In this document: positions 16,769 to 26,930 of the stretch, in pieces
How positions within the stretch are numbered: the first letter of the stretch is position 1
Layout of the letters: each line of letters begins with the position of its first letter
Program-made: the position numbers and the translations under genes
NCBI GenBank assembly: GCA_947625915.1
Contig: CANQPX010000015.1
Location: 1 to 45,718, forward strand
Source of the DNA: an uncultured Clostridia bacterium
Lineage (GTDB): Bacteria > Bacillota > Clostridia > Oscillospirales > Ruminococcaceae
DNA length: 45,718 nt
Direction: 5' to 3'
The notes under the pieces: model-generated
The model's database searches: none
Told to the model about the DNA's origin: nothing
The model's input: the letters and a program-made list of their open reading frames with translations, nothing else

Positions 16769-18199
16769 ATGAGACCACAAAGGCTGTTAACAGCCGCAGC
16801 CGTCTGCATTTTCATGTTCACCGCAGCGTTCGGAGCATATGCCATGAACAATGAAAAGACCGCGAACGGCATATCGGCTGCTTCTTATGACAGCAATGAA
16901 CTTGCAGAATATGCCGCGCAGATCGCCGAAGCGGTAAATTCGGAACGTGCCGCACACGGACTGCCGCCCGTAAAGCTTTCGCCGGAACTGAGCGATGCCG
17001 CGAATATCAGAGCGAAAGAGATCGAGGATTCGTTTTCTCATACCCGCCCTGACGGTTCAAGCTGTTTTTCCGCAATGACCGATCTCGGCATTACATACAG
17101 TTCTGCCGCTGAAAATATCGCTTACGGTCAGAAAAGCCCGCAGAGCGTTATGAACGCTTGGATGAACTCCTCGGGTCACCGCGCGAATATCCTTGATCCG
17201 AACATGGAATACATCGGCGTGGGAGTTGCATATGAAAACGGTACATATTACTGGACGCAGTTTTTTGCCGCTTCGGACGTTCTGACTGCCGAGGAAACAA
17301 CGGTCAATACCGTTCACGAAACAGAAACTCCCGAGCCTGCGGAGACTACCGCCCCAAAGCCCGAGACAGAAACTCCCGAGCCTGCGGAGACTACCGCTCC
17401 AAAGCCCGAGACGGAAACTCCCGAGTCTGCGGAGACTACCGCCCCCAAGCCCGAGACGGAAACTCCCGAGCCTGCGGAGACCACCGCTCCAAAGACGGAA
17501 ACAGAAGCTCCGAAACCTGCGGAGACTACTGCTCCCGAAACAAGTTCGCAGATCCCCTGTGAGACAACTTGCGTCAGATACCCGAACGGTTATATAAGCT
17601 GTACGCCCGTAACTCCATGCGAAACGCAGTGCGTGCAAAATTCCGACGGGTCGATAAGCTGCACTCCGTCAACGCCATGTGAAACACAGTGTGTGCAAAA
17701 TTCCGACGGGTCGATAAGCTGCACTCCGTCAACGCCTTGTGAAACACAGTGCGTGCAAAATTCCGACGGCTCAATAAGCTGTACGCCGTCAACGCCTTGC
17801 GGAACTCAGCAATGTCCCTCCGCACCGAACTGTTCCACAGGCTGTCCGTCAGGAAATTCCTGCAATACGGGAAATTCGGGAACGCCTTCCTGCGGCGGAA
17901 CATCTTCTTCAAACTCTTCAAGCTGTCCTTTGCAGAGCGGCAGTCAGGGGAACAACGTTCTTGAATGGCTCCTGCCGCAGATTTTTAATTCCGGAAGCTG
18001 TTCTGCTCCGTCCTCAAATTCAAACTCGGGCAGCGGCAGCTGCAATTCCGGCAATTCCGGCAATTCCGGTTCGGGCAGCTGCAATTCTTCAAGTTCCTGC
18101 GGCGGCAATTCCCGCACATCGGGAAATTATGACAGCAGCAATCCGTATTTTGTAGGCATTATAGACAACAGCGGCGGCAGCAGCTGTTGGGGAAATTAA
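16769..18199 (+). CDS. Secreted CAP/SCP-domain protein with Cys-rich repeats
   Basis: A 476-residue exported protein. Signal peptide at 1-25 (LLTAAAVCIFMFTAAFGAYA), then a CAP domain (about 40-170; motifs HTRPDGSSCFS, AENIAYG, WMNSSGHRANIL, YIGVGVAY and YWTQFFA). A linker follows of about five units like TPEPAETTAPKPETE, then four 20-residue cysteine units like CETQCVQNSDGSISCTPSTP, three of them nearly identical in DNA at a 60-base period (about 17618-17800). The end is a Ser/Gly/Asn/Cys-rich tail. No sortase motif or membrane anchor is seen. CAP proteins are often extracellular with varied roles; the enzymatic or binding function is unknown. AAGGAGG lies 6 bases before the ATG. The many cysteines suggest disulfide cross-linking at the surface (inference). 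Confidence 0.9.
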   Translation: MRPQRLLTAAAVCIFMFTAAFGAYAMNNEKTANGISAASYDSNELAEYAAQIAEAVNSERAAHGLPPVKLSPELSDAANIRAKEIEDSFSHTRPDGSSCFSAMTDLGITYSSAAENIAYGQKSPQSVMNAWMNSSGHRANILDPNMEYIGVGVAYENGTYYWTQFFAASDVLTAEETTVNTVHETETPEPAETTAPKPETETPEPAETTAPKPETETPESAETTAPKPETETPEPAETTAPKTETEAPKPAETTAPETSSQIPCETTCVRYPNGYISCTPVTPCETQCVQNSDGSISCTPSTPCETQCVQNSDGSISCTPSTPCETQCVQNSDGSISCTPSTPCGTQQCPSAPNCSTGCPSGNSCNTGNSGTPSCGGTSSSNSSSCPLQSGSQGNNVLEWLLPQIFNSGSCSAPSSNSNSGSGSCNSGNSGNSGSGSCNSSSSCGGNSRTSGNYDSSNPYFVGIIDNSGGSSCWGN

Positions 18200-18202
18200 G
18201 TT

Positions 18203-18243
18203 AAAAACTAAGTCCTGTCGTTGAGCGGCAGGACTTAGTTTTT
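18203..18243. terminator. Bidirectional terminator
   Basis: AAAAACTAAGTCCTG pairs perfectly with CAGGACTTAGTTTTT across an 11-base loop. With A-runs and T-runs on both sides it can end both the CAP-protein gene (+) and the DUF362 gene (-). Confidence 0.92.
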
Positions 18244-18244
18244 G

Positions 18245-19252
18245 TTATACCTCATTATCCGGCTTGAAGGGAACTGCTCCCTTTACTGCGTCTGCTGCTG
18301 TTATCTCATTGTCTCCGTTGTCAATGTCTATAAGATGATATTTGCTGTTTCCCATGCCGAGTTCGGTCATGTAACTTAACTGGCGGTGTCCGTGACGGGA
18401 TTCTATCCTCTCCGCAAGATCATGACGGAAATGCTCCGGGAGCGCATATACCATATCCACAGATGCCTGATCTGCAGAAAGTATATCAAGGGACGCCGTA
18501 ATACCTATGTTCGGTGTTACAACGGGCGCTGCTCCTACGCCTTCACAGTCACATGATACGGACATATTACGCATAACATTTACATAGCATATATTCTTTC
18601 CGAAATGATCCGCAACTGCTTTTGCGGACTCGGTCATTCGCTCCATGAACTCTTCGTTGCCTATGCTCCAGAGGTTGTCGGAACCTTTTGCGGTGTGTAT
18701 CATGCCTTTGCCGATACGTCCGTCGGCACAGCCTATGCCGATATTCTTTACAGAGCCGCCGAAACCGCCGTTGGTGTGACCTTTGAAATGAGTCAGCACG
18801 AACAGGGAATCATAATTGAGGATATCTTTTCCCATGCTCATTTCGGTGAACCATTTTCCGCCTTTTACGGGGAGCATGGCCGTTCCGTCGGCGTCCATGA
18901 TATCCACGGGGCAGAAAGTCCAGCCGTTGATCTCAAGAGTTTTTTTGTGGCGTTCGGTGGTATAGCGGTCGCCGTCATAATAGGTATTCGTTTCAACGAT
19001 GACGGCATCGGGAAGATCGTTTTTTATAAGATCTTTGACCCATGAACGGGGTATGATGTTGGGTCCGTGGGGTTCGCCGGTATGGAGTTTTACGGCGATC
19101 CTGCCGCTCAGGACTTCATTTACGCGGGCAAATATTTTCCGCAGACCGTCTGAAGAAAGATCCCTTGTGAAATAGACAACAGAACTGTTTCCGGAGCGTT
19201 CGGAATATGGAACATAGCGTTCGCCGCCTGTTCCGGGCATCAAAGCTGACAT
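18245..19252 (-). CDS. DUF362 domain-containing protein
   Basis: A 335-residue protein of the DUF362 family (motifs VKLHTGEPHGPNIIPRSWVKDLI, VETNTYYDGDRY, LTHFKGHTNGGFGGSVKNIGIGCADGRIGKGMIHT, and a C-terminal SADQASVDMVY region). DUF362 proteins are often fused to ferredoxin-like 4Fe-4S domains; no CxxCxxC cluster is present here, so this is the short form. Biochemical function is not established. ATG 19252 is chosen because GGAGG lies 7 bases before it; the frame is open 6 codons upstream. Confidence 0.88.
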   Translation of the reverse strand: MSALMPGTGGERYVPYSERSGNSSVVYFTRDLSSDGLRKIFARVNEVLSGRIAVKLHTGEPHGPNIIPRSWVKDLIKNDLPDAVIVETNTYYDGDRYTTERHKKTLEINGWTFCPVDIMDADGTAMLPVKGGKWFTEMSMGKDILNYDSLFVLTHFKGHTNGGFGGSVKNIGIGCADGRIGKGMIHTAKGSDNLWSIGNEEFMERMTESAKAVADHFGKNICYVNVMRNMSVSCDCEGVGAAPVVTPNIGITASLDILSADQASVDMVYALPEHFRHDLAERIESRHGHRQLSYMTELGMGNSKYHLIDIDNGDNEITAADAVKGAVPFKPDNEV

Positions 19253-19284
19253 AAAAATTCCTCCGATCAAAAGTATTTACACTT

Positions 19285-19313
19285 ATTATACAGCAAAAAT
19301 TTCCCAAAATCAA
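19285..19313 (-). promoter_or_regulatory. Predicted promoter of the DUF362 gene
   Basis: Minus-strand TTGATT (19313-19308), 17 bases, TATAAT (19290-19285), about 33 bases before the start codon. Confidence 0.72.
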
Positions 19314-19343
19314 TAAGTCGGGAGATTTTTTCGTCACAATAGT

Positions 19344-19687
19344 CAGCTTGTCAAAAAAGTTTTTAGCAATTTTGCGCGCAGCGCAAAATTGAGAAGCTGG
19401 TCCAGCGCAGCCGCGCTGGTGGGGTCAAGGGGCGAAGCCCATTGTCGCGCTCCGCAGAGCGCGAAATCCCCTAATGCCTTTAGGAGCTCCGCAAGGGGTG
19501 AATTGCTGTCGCAGACAGCAAGAGGGGGCTGCCCTGCGATAGAGGGCGCCCCCTTGGCATTAAAGGATTATACTATTTAAGCCTTGCCAAACAGCCCGGT
19601 GAGCTGTTTGGCAATAAAGAGCAATTTGTTTTCTAAAAAATAATCCGTTGTTTGACAAAAAATATATTATGCTTTATCGACAGTCTG
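19344..19687 (+). mobile_element. Hairpin-mosaic repeat element, copy E4
   Basis: A good reference copy. Ends CAGCTTGTCAAAAAAG and TTTATCGACAGTCTG. A 7-base flanking repeat with one mismatch (CAATAGT at 19337-19343, TAATAGT at 19688-19694). Hairpins: H1 19367-19391 (CAATTTTGCGC/GCGCAAAATTG), H2 19402-19419 (CCAGCGC/GCGCTGG), H3 near 19427-19444, H4 19446-19463 (CGCGCTC/GAGCGCG), H5 CCCC 19468-19471 with GGGG 19495-19498, H6 19503-19521 (TTGCTGTC/GACAGCAA), H7 near 19523-19554, then TTGGCATTAA, H8 19584-19614 (TTGCCAAACAGC, loop CCGGTGA, GCTGTTTGGCAA). It lies between the divergent DUF362 and groES genes, upstream of the groES promoter. Confidence 0.85.
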
Positions 19688-19795
19688 TAATAGTGTATTT
19701 GGTTGAAATTATAAGCAGTAATAACTAAAATATTCTGATTTTGGGCAAAATATTTGTATAATTCGCTGAAATAATATTAAATCTTGAAAAACCTC

Positions 19796-19823
19796 TTGAT
19801 TTTTCCGAAAATACTGGTAAAAT
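19796..19823 (+). promoter_or_regulatory. Predicted groESL promoter
   Basis: TTGATT (19796-19801), 16 bases, TAAAAT (19818-19823). A TATAAT at 19823-19828 is an alternative -10. Either way transcription would start within or next to the CIRCE operator, as expected for HrcA control. Confidence 0.6.
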
Positions 19824-19827
19824 ATAA

Positions 19828-19854
19828 TTAGCACTCAAAATAAAAGAGTGCTAA
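19828..19854 (+). promoter_or_regulatory. CIRCE operator (HrcA binding site)
   Basis: A perfect TTAGCACTC-N9-GAGTGCTAA inverted repeat, the HrcA operator of heat-shock operons. A third half-site, AGTGCTAA, occurs at 19870-19877, downstream of the main operator and in the leader. Confidence 0.97.
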
Positions 19855-19877
19855 CACATTGAACCTCAAAGTGCTAA

Positions 19878-20222
<345 letters not shown>

Positions 20223-20229
20223 TTTTTAA

Positions 20230-21879
<1,650 letters not shown>

Positions 21880-21904
21880 TGCGGCAAAAAAACGAATAAA
21901 ACGC

Positions 21905-21938
21905 AAAACAGGCAAGGGTCAGCGCCCTTGCCTGTTTT
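21905..21938 (+). terminator. groESL terminator
   Basis: AAAACAGGCAAGGG, loop TCAGCG, CCCTTGCCTGTTTT: a 14-bp perfect stem with flanking A/T runs, 25 bases after the groEL stop. Confidence 0.92.
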
Positions 21939-21940
21939 AG

Positions 21941-22042
21941 TTTGTCTATAAAGCATAATAATGGTTTTGTTGTCAAACAACGGAATATTTTTCTAAAAAA
22001 GTCCGTTTTCAAATAACTATATTTTTACAAATGATTTTTCTG
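21941..22042. repeat. Tail-to-tail remnant of the mosaic repeat (E8)
   Basis: A short derivative of the repeat family with no core hairpins. The left half is the reverse complement of the E2/E4 tail (TATAAAGCATAATA, then TTGTTGTCAAACAACGG). It joins at TTTTTCTAAAAAA to an E1/E3-type tail in forward orientation (AGTCCGTTTTCAAATAAC, then TTTTTACAAATGATTTTTC). Two tails thus face outward around a small palindrome. It lies between convergent groEL and the ABC gene, directly after the groEL terminator. Confidence 0.65.
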
Positions 22043-22057
22043 TTCGTGATATCCCGC

Positions 22058-23950
22058 TCAATCCAGTTCGGAAGTCCCGTTGTAAAGATCCGCATAACGT
22101 CCGCCGAGCGCAAGAAGTTCTTCATGCGTGCCGCGTTCAACTATCCTGCCTTGTTCAAGTACCATTATGGCATTTGCGCGGCGGACTGTTGAAAGACGGT
22201 GCGCAATAACAAATGTAGTGTGGTTCTCCATTATAGCGTCCATACCTTCTTCAATATGCTTTTCGGTAAGGGTATCAACGGAACTGGTGGCTTCGTCAAG
22301 AATAAGTATCGGCGCTTTTGAGATCGCCGCACGGGCTATGTTCAGCAGCTGCCGCTGCCCTTGGGAAAGATTTGCTCCGTCATTTTCAAGAACGGTGTCA
22401 TAGCCGTTCTCAAGATGTTCTATAAATGCGTGTGCGGATGCTGTCTTTGCGGCGGTGATAACTTCTTCGTCCGTTGCATCGAGCCGCCCGTAGCGGATAT
22501 TTTCGCGAACCGTTCCCGTAAACAAATGAGTGTCCTGCAAGACCATTGCAATATTTGAACGCAGTGTGCCGCGGTCTATATTCTCAATGTTTACTCCGTC
22601 AATAGTGATAGTTCCTTCGCTTATGTCGTAAAATCTTGAAAGCAGATTAGTAACGGTGGTTTTTCCCGCGCCTGTAGAGCCGACAAACGCAATTTTCTGC
22701 CCCGGCTTTGCATAAAGCGAAATATCATGCAGAACGGTAACGCCCGGAACATATCCGAAGCTGACGTTTTCAATAACGATATGACCTTTTATGTTTTCCA
22801 TGGGGACGGTCTCGGCGTTCTCCGTTTCCGACTCGGAATCAAGGACTTCAAAAACTCTTTCCGCTCCCGCAAGTGCGGAAAATATCGTGTTCATCTGCAT
22901 GGCGATCTCGTTTATGGGACGGTTGAACTGCCTTGTATAGTTCAGAGAAACAGTCAGTCCGCCGATGTCAAAACCGCGCGTTACTACAAGTATGCCGCCG
23001 ACGCAGGCGGAGATCGCATAGACCATGTTGCAGAGCTGATGTGTAACGGGCCCCATGATGCCCGAGCGGAACTGTGCGCGTTCCTGTGAAGCGCAGAGTT
23101 TTCCGTTAAGATAGGAAAATTCGTCAACGGCGGCTTCCTCGTGATTGAAAATTTTCACGACTTTCTGTCCTGAGATAGTTTCCTCACTGAAACCGTTTAA
23201 CATTCCGAGGTTTTTCTGCTGTGCGGAATATGCGCTGCGCCCTTTTTTCATAATTATCCTGCTTAGGAACATGAAAAGAGGAGTGCAGACAATGGTTATC
23301 CCGCCGAGGATCGGATTTGTCACGAGCATGAGGACGATAGTTCCGAGAACGGTGACTGCGCCGGAAATTATCTGTATAAGAGTTGTGTTCAGCATTTCGC
23401 CTACCGCGTCGGTATCGTTTGTGAAGCGGGACATTATGTCGCCTGTGGAATTTGTATCAAAATACCGCACGGGAAGGCTTTGCAGTTTATCGAAAAGTTC
23501 CGCTCTCATTCTTGCAAGCGTTCGCTGTGAAGCGGTGAGCATGAGCCGCTGCTGGAGCCATTGGGTAATTACCGAAACAGCATAGATCGCCGCAAGAAGT
23601 ATGAGCCATGTTCCGAGACTGTGTATGCGTTCCGACGGCATGGGGTCTGCTTCGTCAAAATATATGAAGCGGTTTATTATCGGTCTTAGCAGATATGAAG
23701 CGATAAGCGTTGAAACGGTGTATATAAGTGAACATATTATTGCCGTGACGATGAGTTTTTTCTCCGCGGAAACATATTTTAACAGCCGTACTGCGGAAGT
23801 TTTCAGATCTTTCGGTCTGCCGTGTGCGCCCATAGCTCGGTCGCGCCCGCCGCCCCGTCCGAGGTCGAGCTGTTTTTTATCCTGAGTAACTTTTGCGCCG
23901 CTGTATTTTGCTTCGATACGGGCGGCTCTTTCGCTGTCAACGGTATTCAT
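22058..23950 (-). CDS. ABC exporter half-transporter, catalytic-site subunit
   Basis: A 630-residue ABC exporter with a fused membrane domain (six helices, about 65-345) and ATPase. Nucleotide-binding motifs: Walker A GSTGAGKTT, signature LSQGQRQ, Walker B ILILDEATSSVD with a normal catalytic Glu, H-loop AHRLSTV. The N-terminus has an unusual hydrophilic 50-residue extension (KKQLDLGRGGGRDRAMGAHG) before the first helix. Its ATG overlaps the stop codon of the upstream ABC gene by four bases (ATGA), so the two are translationally coupled and very probably form a heterodimer of the BmrCD/TM287-288 type that exports drugs or lipids. Confidence 0.94.
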   Translation of the reverse strand: MNTVDSERAARIEAKYSGAKVTQDKKQLDLGRGGGRDRAMGAHGRPKDLKTSAVRLLKYVSAEKKLIVTAIICSLIYTVSTLIASYLLRPIINRFIYFDEADPMPSERIHSLGTWLILLAAIYAVSVITQWLQQRLMLTASQRTLARMRAELFDKLQSLPVRYFDTNSTGDIMSRFTNDTDAVGEMLNTTLIQIISGAVTVLGTIVLMLVTNPILGGITIVCTPLFMFLSRIIMKKGRSAYSAQQKNLGMLNGFSEETISGQKVVKIFNHEEAAVDEFSYLNGKLCASQERAQFRSGIMGPVTHQLCNMVYAISACVGGILVVTRGFDIGGLTVSLNYTRQFNRPINEIAMQMNTIFSALAGAERVFEVLDSESETENAETVPMENIKGHIVIENVSFGYVPGVTVLHDISLYAKPGQKIAFVGSTGAGKTTVTNLLSRFYDISEGTITIDGVNIENIDRGTLRSNIAMVLQDTHLFTGTVRENIRYGRLDATDEEVITAAKTASAHAFIEHLENGYDTVLENDGANLSQGQRQLLNIARAAISKAPILILDEATSSVDTLTEKHIEEGMDAIMENHTTFVIAHRLSTVRRANAIMVLEQGRIVERGTHEELLALGGRYADLYNGTSELD

Positions 23951-25683
23951 ACAGCCGCCTCCTCTCCGTCGTTTTCACACTGGGAATAGTAAATATCCCG
24001 ATATGCGGCGCAGGTCTTTATAAGCTGTGAATGTTCTCCGCAGCCGACTATTTTTCCGCCGTCCATGACGATTATTTTATCTGCGTCTATAACGGAGGAT
24101 ATCCTTTGAGCGATTATGATCTTTGTAACTCCGACAAGCTGTTCGCGGAGCGATCTTCTTATATAAGCATCGGTAGCGGTATCGACTGCACTGGTGGAAT
24201 CGTCAAGAATCATTATTTTTGGGCGTTTCAGCAAGGCGCGTGCGATACAGAGCCGCTGTTTCTGTCCGCCTGAAAGATTACCGCCGCCCTGTCCGATCTC
24301 CGTTTCGTAACCGTCGGGAAACGAGGAGATAAATCCGTCCGCACAGGCGATCTTACAGACTCTTACCATATCTTCATGGGAAGCGTTCTCATCGCCCCAA
24401 CGGAGATTTTCCGCAACAGTCCCCGAAAACAGTGTATTTTTCTGTAAAACTACCGAAACGTTTTCCCGCAGCTCATGCAGGGAAAGTTCCTTGACATTTG
24501 TTCCGTCAACGGTAATTTCTCCTTCGTCCGCGTCGTAAAGTCGGGAAATAAGAGAAACGAGAGTGGATTTTCCCGAACCTGTGGAGCCTATTATCCCAAC
24601 CATCTCGCCGTGGTCTATTTTTAAATTTATGCTGTCAAGAACGGGATCTTTGCGGTTCTTGAAATATCTGAAAGAAACGTTCCTGAACTCGATATTTCCG
24701 CTTTCTATCTTATGATGAGCATTTTTGCTGTCGGAAATGTCGGGAACAGTTTTCAGCACTTCGCCGACGCGTTTATCCGAAGCTGCCGCGCGCGTTCCCT
24801 GCAAAAATATATTAGCAAGGAAGTTAAGTGCCGTGAGTATCTGGGAAAGATATGTTATAAACGCTGTCAGAGTGCCTATCTCCATATTTCCCACCATGAT
24901 CTTACTGCCCGCGAACAAGACAACGAGCAGAGTTGTAACATTTACCGCAAGTGATGAAACAGGCTGCATCAATATCATCATTTTCAGTGCGGAAACGGTC
25001 TTTTCCATAAGTTTTCCGTTTATAATGCGGAATTTTCCTTTTTCGTGTTCTTCACGGACAAAGGAACGTATAACTTTTGTATTTGTTACCGCTTCGCCGA
25101 CGCCTGTGTTGAGCGCGTCTATGCTTTCCTGCATAACGGTATACCGCGGAGAGGCGAATTTTATTATCAAATATGTAGCAGCGGCAAGGAACGGTACGAT
25201 TATGAATATGACCCATGCGATATCAGGACTTAATTTAAAGGACATTATCAATGCGCCGATGAGCATTACGGGACTTCTGAAAAAACCTCTCAGAAGGCTT
25301 TGCAGAAAAGTCTGTATCTGAGTGATGTCGTTTGTGACTCTTGTTATCAGCGAACCTGTTGAAAAACGGTCGATATCGGAAAATGAAAATGTCTGTATCT
25401 TTTCAAAAACGTCCTGCCGCAGTCCTGCTGCGGTACGCGCCGCACCTCTTATGCTGAAAAACGCGCCGAGTACGCCCGTTAAAAGCATTCCCACGGCAAT
25501 TATCACCATATAGATACCGTATCTGAGAATGTAGGGGATATCTCCGTTTGCCGCGCCGTTATTGATGATATTAGCGTTTATGAACGGGAGTATAAATTCG
25601 CCGCTCGCTTCTAAGATCATAAACAGCGGACCGAGGAGAAAACAGTAAAAGTTATCTTTTATATGCTTTCTGTATTTACTCAT
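23947..25683 (-). CDS. ABC exporter half-transporter, degenerate-site subunit
   Basis: A membrane domain plus ATPase of 578 residues from ATG 25683 (MSKYRKHIKDNF), where homology to related exporters should begin (GPLFMILEASGEFILPFI). Motifs: Walker A GSTGSGKST, signature LSGGQKQR, Walker B IMILDDSTSAVD, switch region AQRISSV. The catalytic glutamate after Walker B is Asp and the H-loop His is Gln, so this subunit contributes the degenerate ATP site typical of heterodimeric exporters. Start choice is not simple: an ATG at 25710 lies one base from AAAGGAGG, too close, while ATG 25683 lies beyond a hairpin (see 25692-25730). Confidence 0.92.
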   Translation of the reverse strand: MSKYRKHIKDNFYCFLLGPLFMILEASGEFILPFINANIINNGAANGDIPYILRYGIYMVIIAVGMLLTGVLGAFFSIRGAARTAAGLRQDVFEKIQTFSFSDIDRFSTGSLITRVTNDITQIQTFLQSLLRGFFRSPVMLIGALIMSFKLSPDIAWVIFIIVPFLAAATYLIIKFASPRYTVMQESIDALNTGVGEAVTNTKVIRSFVREEHEKGKFRIINGKLMEKTVSALKMMILMQPVSSLAVNVTTLLVVLFAGSKIMVGNMEIGTLTAFITYLSQILTALNFLANIFLQGTRAAASDKRVGEVLKTVPDISDSKNAHHKIESGNIEFRNVSFRYFKNRKDPVLDSINLKIDHGEMVGIIGSTGSGKSTLVSLISRLYDADEGEITVDGTNVKELSLHELRENVSVVLQKNTLFSGTVAENLRWGDENASHEDMVRVCKIACADGFISSFPDGYETEIGQGGGNLSGGQKQRLCIARALLKRPKIMILDDSTSAVDTATDAYIRRSLREQLVGVTKIIIAQRISSVIDADKIIVMDGGKIVGCGEHSQLIKTCAAYRDIYYSQCENDGEEAAV

Positions 25684-25691
25684 GATGTGCT

Positions 25692-25730
25692 GTGCCTGCA
25701 AAGCAGACATTCCTCCTTTCGCGCGTTTAA
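25692..25730 (-). promoter_or_regulatory. Leader module with RBS and start-proximal hairpin (copy 1)
   Basis: Minus strand: TTTAAACGCGCGAAAGGAGG, three bases, then the hairpin GTCTGC-TTT-GCAGGC (25708-25694), then AC and 8 more bases to the start codon at 25683. The same module precedes thyA at 43514-43477 with the hairpin GCTTGC-TTT-GCAGGC and the same three-base gap from RBS to stem. The reading frame of the shared part differs between the two genes, so it is conserved as RNA or DNA rather than as peptide. Confidence 0.65.
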
Positions 25731-25764
25731 AGCCGTATAAAGCCCGTTTCGGGCTCACAAAATA

Positions 25765-25793
25765 ATTATAACACATTAATTTTTTTGCCGCAA
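25765..25793 (-). promoter_or_regulatory. Predicted promoter of the ABC exporter operon
   Basis: Minus-strand TTGCGG (25793-25788), 17 bases, TATAAT (25770-25765). The transcript would start with a short AGCCCG-AAA-CGGGCT hairpin (25755-25741), followed by the leader module. Confidence 0.7.
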
Positions 25794-25827
25794 GTCTTGA
25801 ATGTGAAAAAATGTAAAATTACCGTTC

Positions 25828-25856
25828 TTGAAATTTTAAAAATATTTTGTTATGAT
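25828..25856 (+). promoter_or_regulatory. Predicted promoter of the acetyltransferase gene
   Basis: TTGAAA (25828-25833), 17 bases, TATGAT (25851-25856), 27 bases before the start codon. Confidence 0.7.
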
Positions 25857-25883
25857 TTAAGATAACGGAAAGGAGAACGTATA

Positions 25884-26408
25884 ATGGAAGAAATAAGGAT
25901 AAATATGGCTCTGCATGACGAGAAAACGGAAAATGAAACTGTCAGGAGCACGCAGCTTTGCTACAGGATAAATAATACCATGCCTATGACAGACGAATAT
26001 TACGGACTCGTAAAAGAACTTTTCTGCGGGAATATCGGCGAGGGTACAACGGTGGGTCAGCCTGTTTTCGTAAATCTTGCAAATAAAGTGAAGATAGGCA
26101 AAAATGTTATCATCATGAACGGTTTCCAATGTATGTCCGCGGGAGGACTGACGATAGACGATAATGTGAACATTTCCCTTAACTGCACTATAGTTACAAA
26201 TAATCACGATCTGAAAGAAAAAAATATCCTCATATGTAAACCCGTACATATAAAGAAAAATGCATGGATCGGCGCAAATGTTACGATACTTCCCGGAGTG
26301 ACAATAGGGGAAAATTCCGTTGTCGGAGCGGGCGCCATAGTTACAAAGGACGTTCCTGACAATGCTGTGGCTGTGGGAAATCCCGCAAGAGTGATAAAAA
26401 ATATATGA
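25884..26408 (+). CDS. Hexapeptide-repeat O-acetyltransferase (Maa/LacA-like)
   Basis: A 174-residue left-handed beta-helix acyltransferase. The hexapeptide repeats run from about 50 to 165 ([74 protein letters not shown]), and the likely catalytic His is in NNHDLKEK. It resembles maltose/galactoside O-acetyltransferases, which move acetyl from acetyl-CoA to a sugar or similar acceptor; the acceptor is unknown. AAAGGAG lies before the ATG. It stands alone between its own promoter and the cobalamin riboswitch transcript. Confidence 0.88.
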   Translation: MEEIRINMALHDEKTENETVRSTQLCYRINNTMPMTDEYYGLVKELFCGNIGEGTTVGQPVFVNLANKVKIGKNVIIMNGFQCMSAGGLTIDDNVNISLNCTIVTNNHDLKEKNILICKPVHIKKNAWIGANVTILPGVTIGENSVVGAGAIVTKDVPDNAVAVGNPARVIKNI

Positions 26409-26423
26409 TGCTTTTTACAATGC

Positions 26424-26452
26424 TTGACAAATTTCCGCAAATGTGTTACAAT
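26424..26452 (+). promoter_or_regulatory. Predicted promoter of the cobalamin transport operon
   Basis: TTGACA (26424-26429), 17 bases, TACAAT (26447-26452), placed about 30 bases before the riboswitch aptamer. Confidence 0.78.
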
Positions 26453-26484
26453 TACCATGTTATCAAATAAAATGCACTATTTAT

Positions 26485-26692
26485 ACGGGTGCCTCGAAAC
26501 GGGATCATCCCCGCAGGCGAGGATAATAGGGAAGCTTTATGCACGGTCCTGCCGCCGTAATGATGAGGAGATATTCTTCGGTCTGCGCATATGTCACTGG
26601 TCTTATGACCGGGAAGGCGCGCAGTCTGCCGCAGCTGTCCGAAACGACAGTCTGCGGATAGTCAGAGTCGGAAGACCTGCCCGTAATTATAC
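26485..26692 (+). promoter_or_regulatory. Cobalamin (adenosylcobalamin-type) riboswitch
   Basis: The conserved B12 segments occur in order: GGGTGCC (26488-26493), ATAGGGAAG, TGCACGGTCCTGCCGCCGTA (matching the GCGCGGTCCCGCCACTGTAA segment), TCACTGG with CCGGGAAGGC (near 26597-26617), and the B12-box-like AGTCAGAGTCGGAAGACCTG at 26660-26679. Cobalamin binding normally represses downstream genes. A nested hairpin (ACTGTC/GACAGT with ACGTTC/GAACGT) follows at about 26690-26730, and a terminator at 26861 supplies the likely expression platform. Confidence 0.93.
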
Positions 26693-26861
26693 TGTCGGGA
26701 ACGTTCGTGACAATGAACGTGAAAGACAGTATTGGCTGTGCGCCGCAGTGAACGGTAGATACAGTCTGTGCGGGAACAGCGGAGGCTGAAAGCTTTTTTA
26801 AAAAAGCGATGGGCTGACCGCTTGGTTTGCTGTTGCAAAAATTCCGCATAGTATGTATTTC

Positions 26862-26895
26862 CGCCCTTGCTGCTCCGCGCGGCAAGGGCTTTTTC
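26862..26895 (+). terminator. Riboswitch-controlled terminator
   Basis: GCCCTTGC, a short GC-rich loop, GCAAGGGC and then TTTTT, 36 bases before the btuF-like start codon. It is positioned as the off-state terminator of the cobalamin riboswitch. Confidence 0.85.
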
Positions 26896-26930
26896 ATTTG
26901 AAAATCAAAACAAGAAAGGACTTGATCCGA

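Noticed and set aside
17600-17820. CRISPR-like tandem repeats
   Set aside because: The 60-base repeats are in frame and encode the Cys-rich units of a secreted protein. There are no unique spacers.
26424-26930. Small frames inside the riboswitch region, both strands
   Set aside because: The region is explained by a promoter, a cobalamin aptamer and a terminator. The frames have no ribosome-binding site and cross the conserved RNA motifs.
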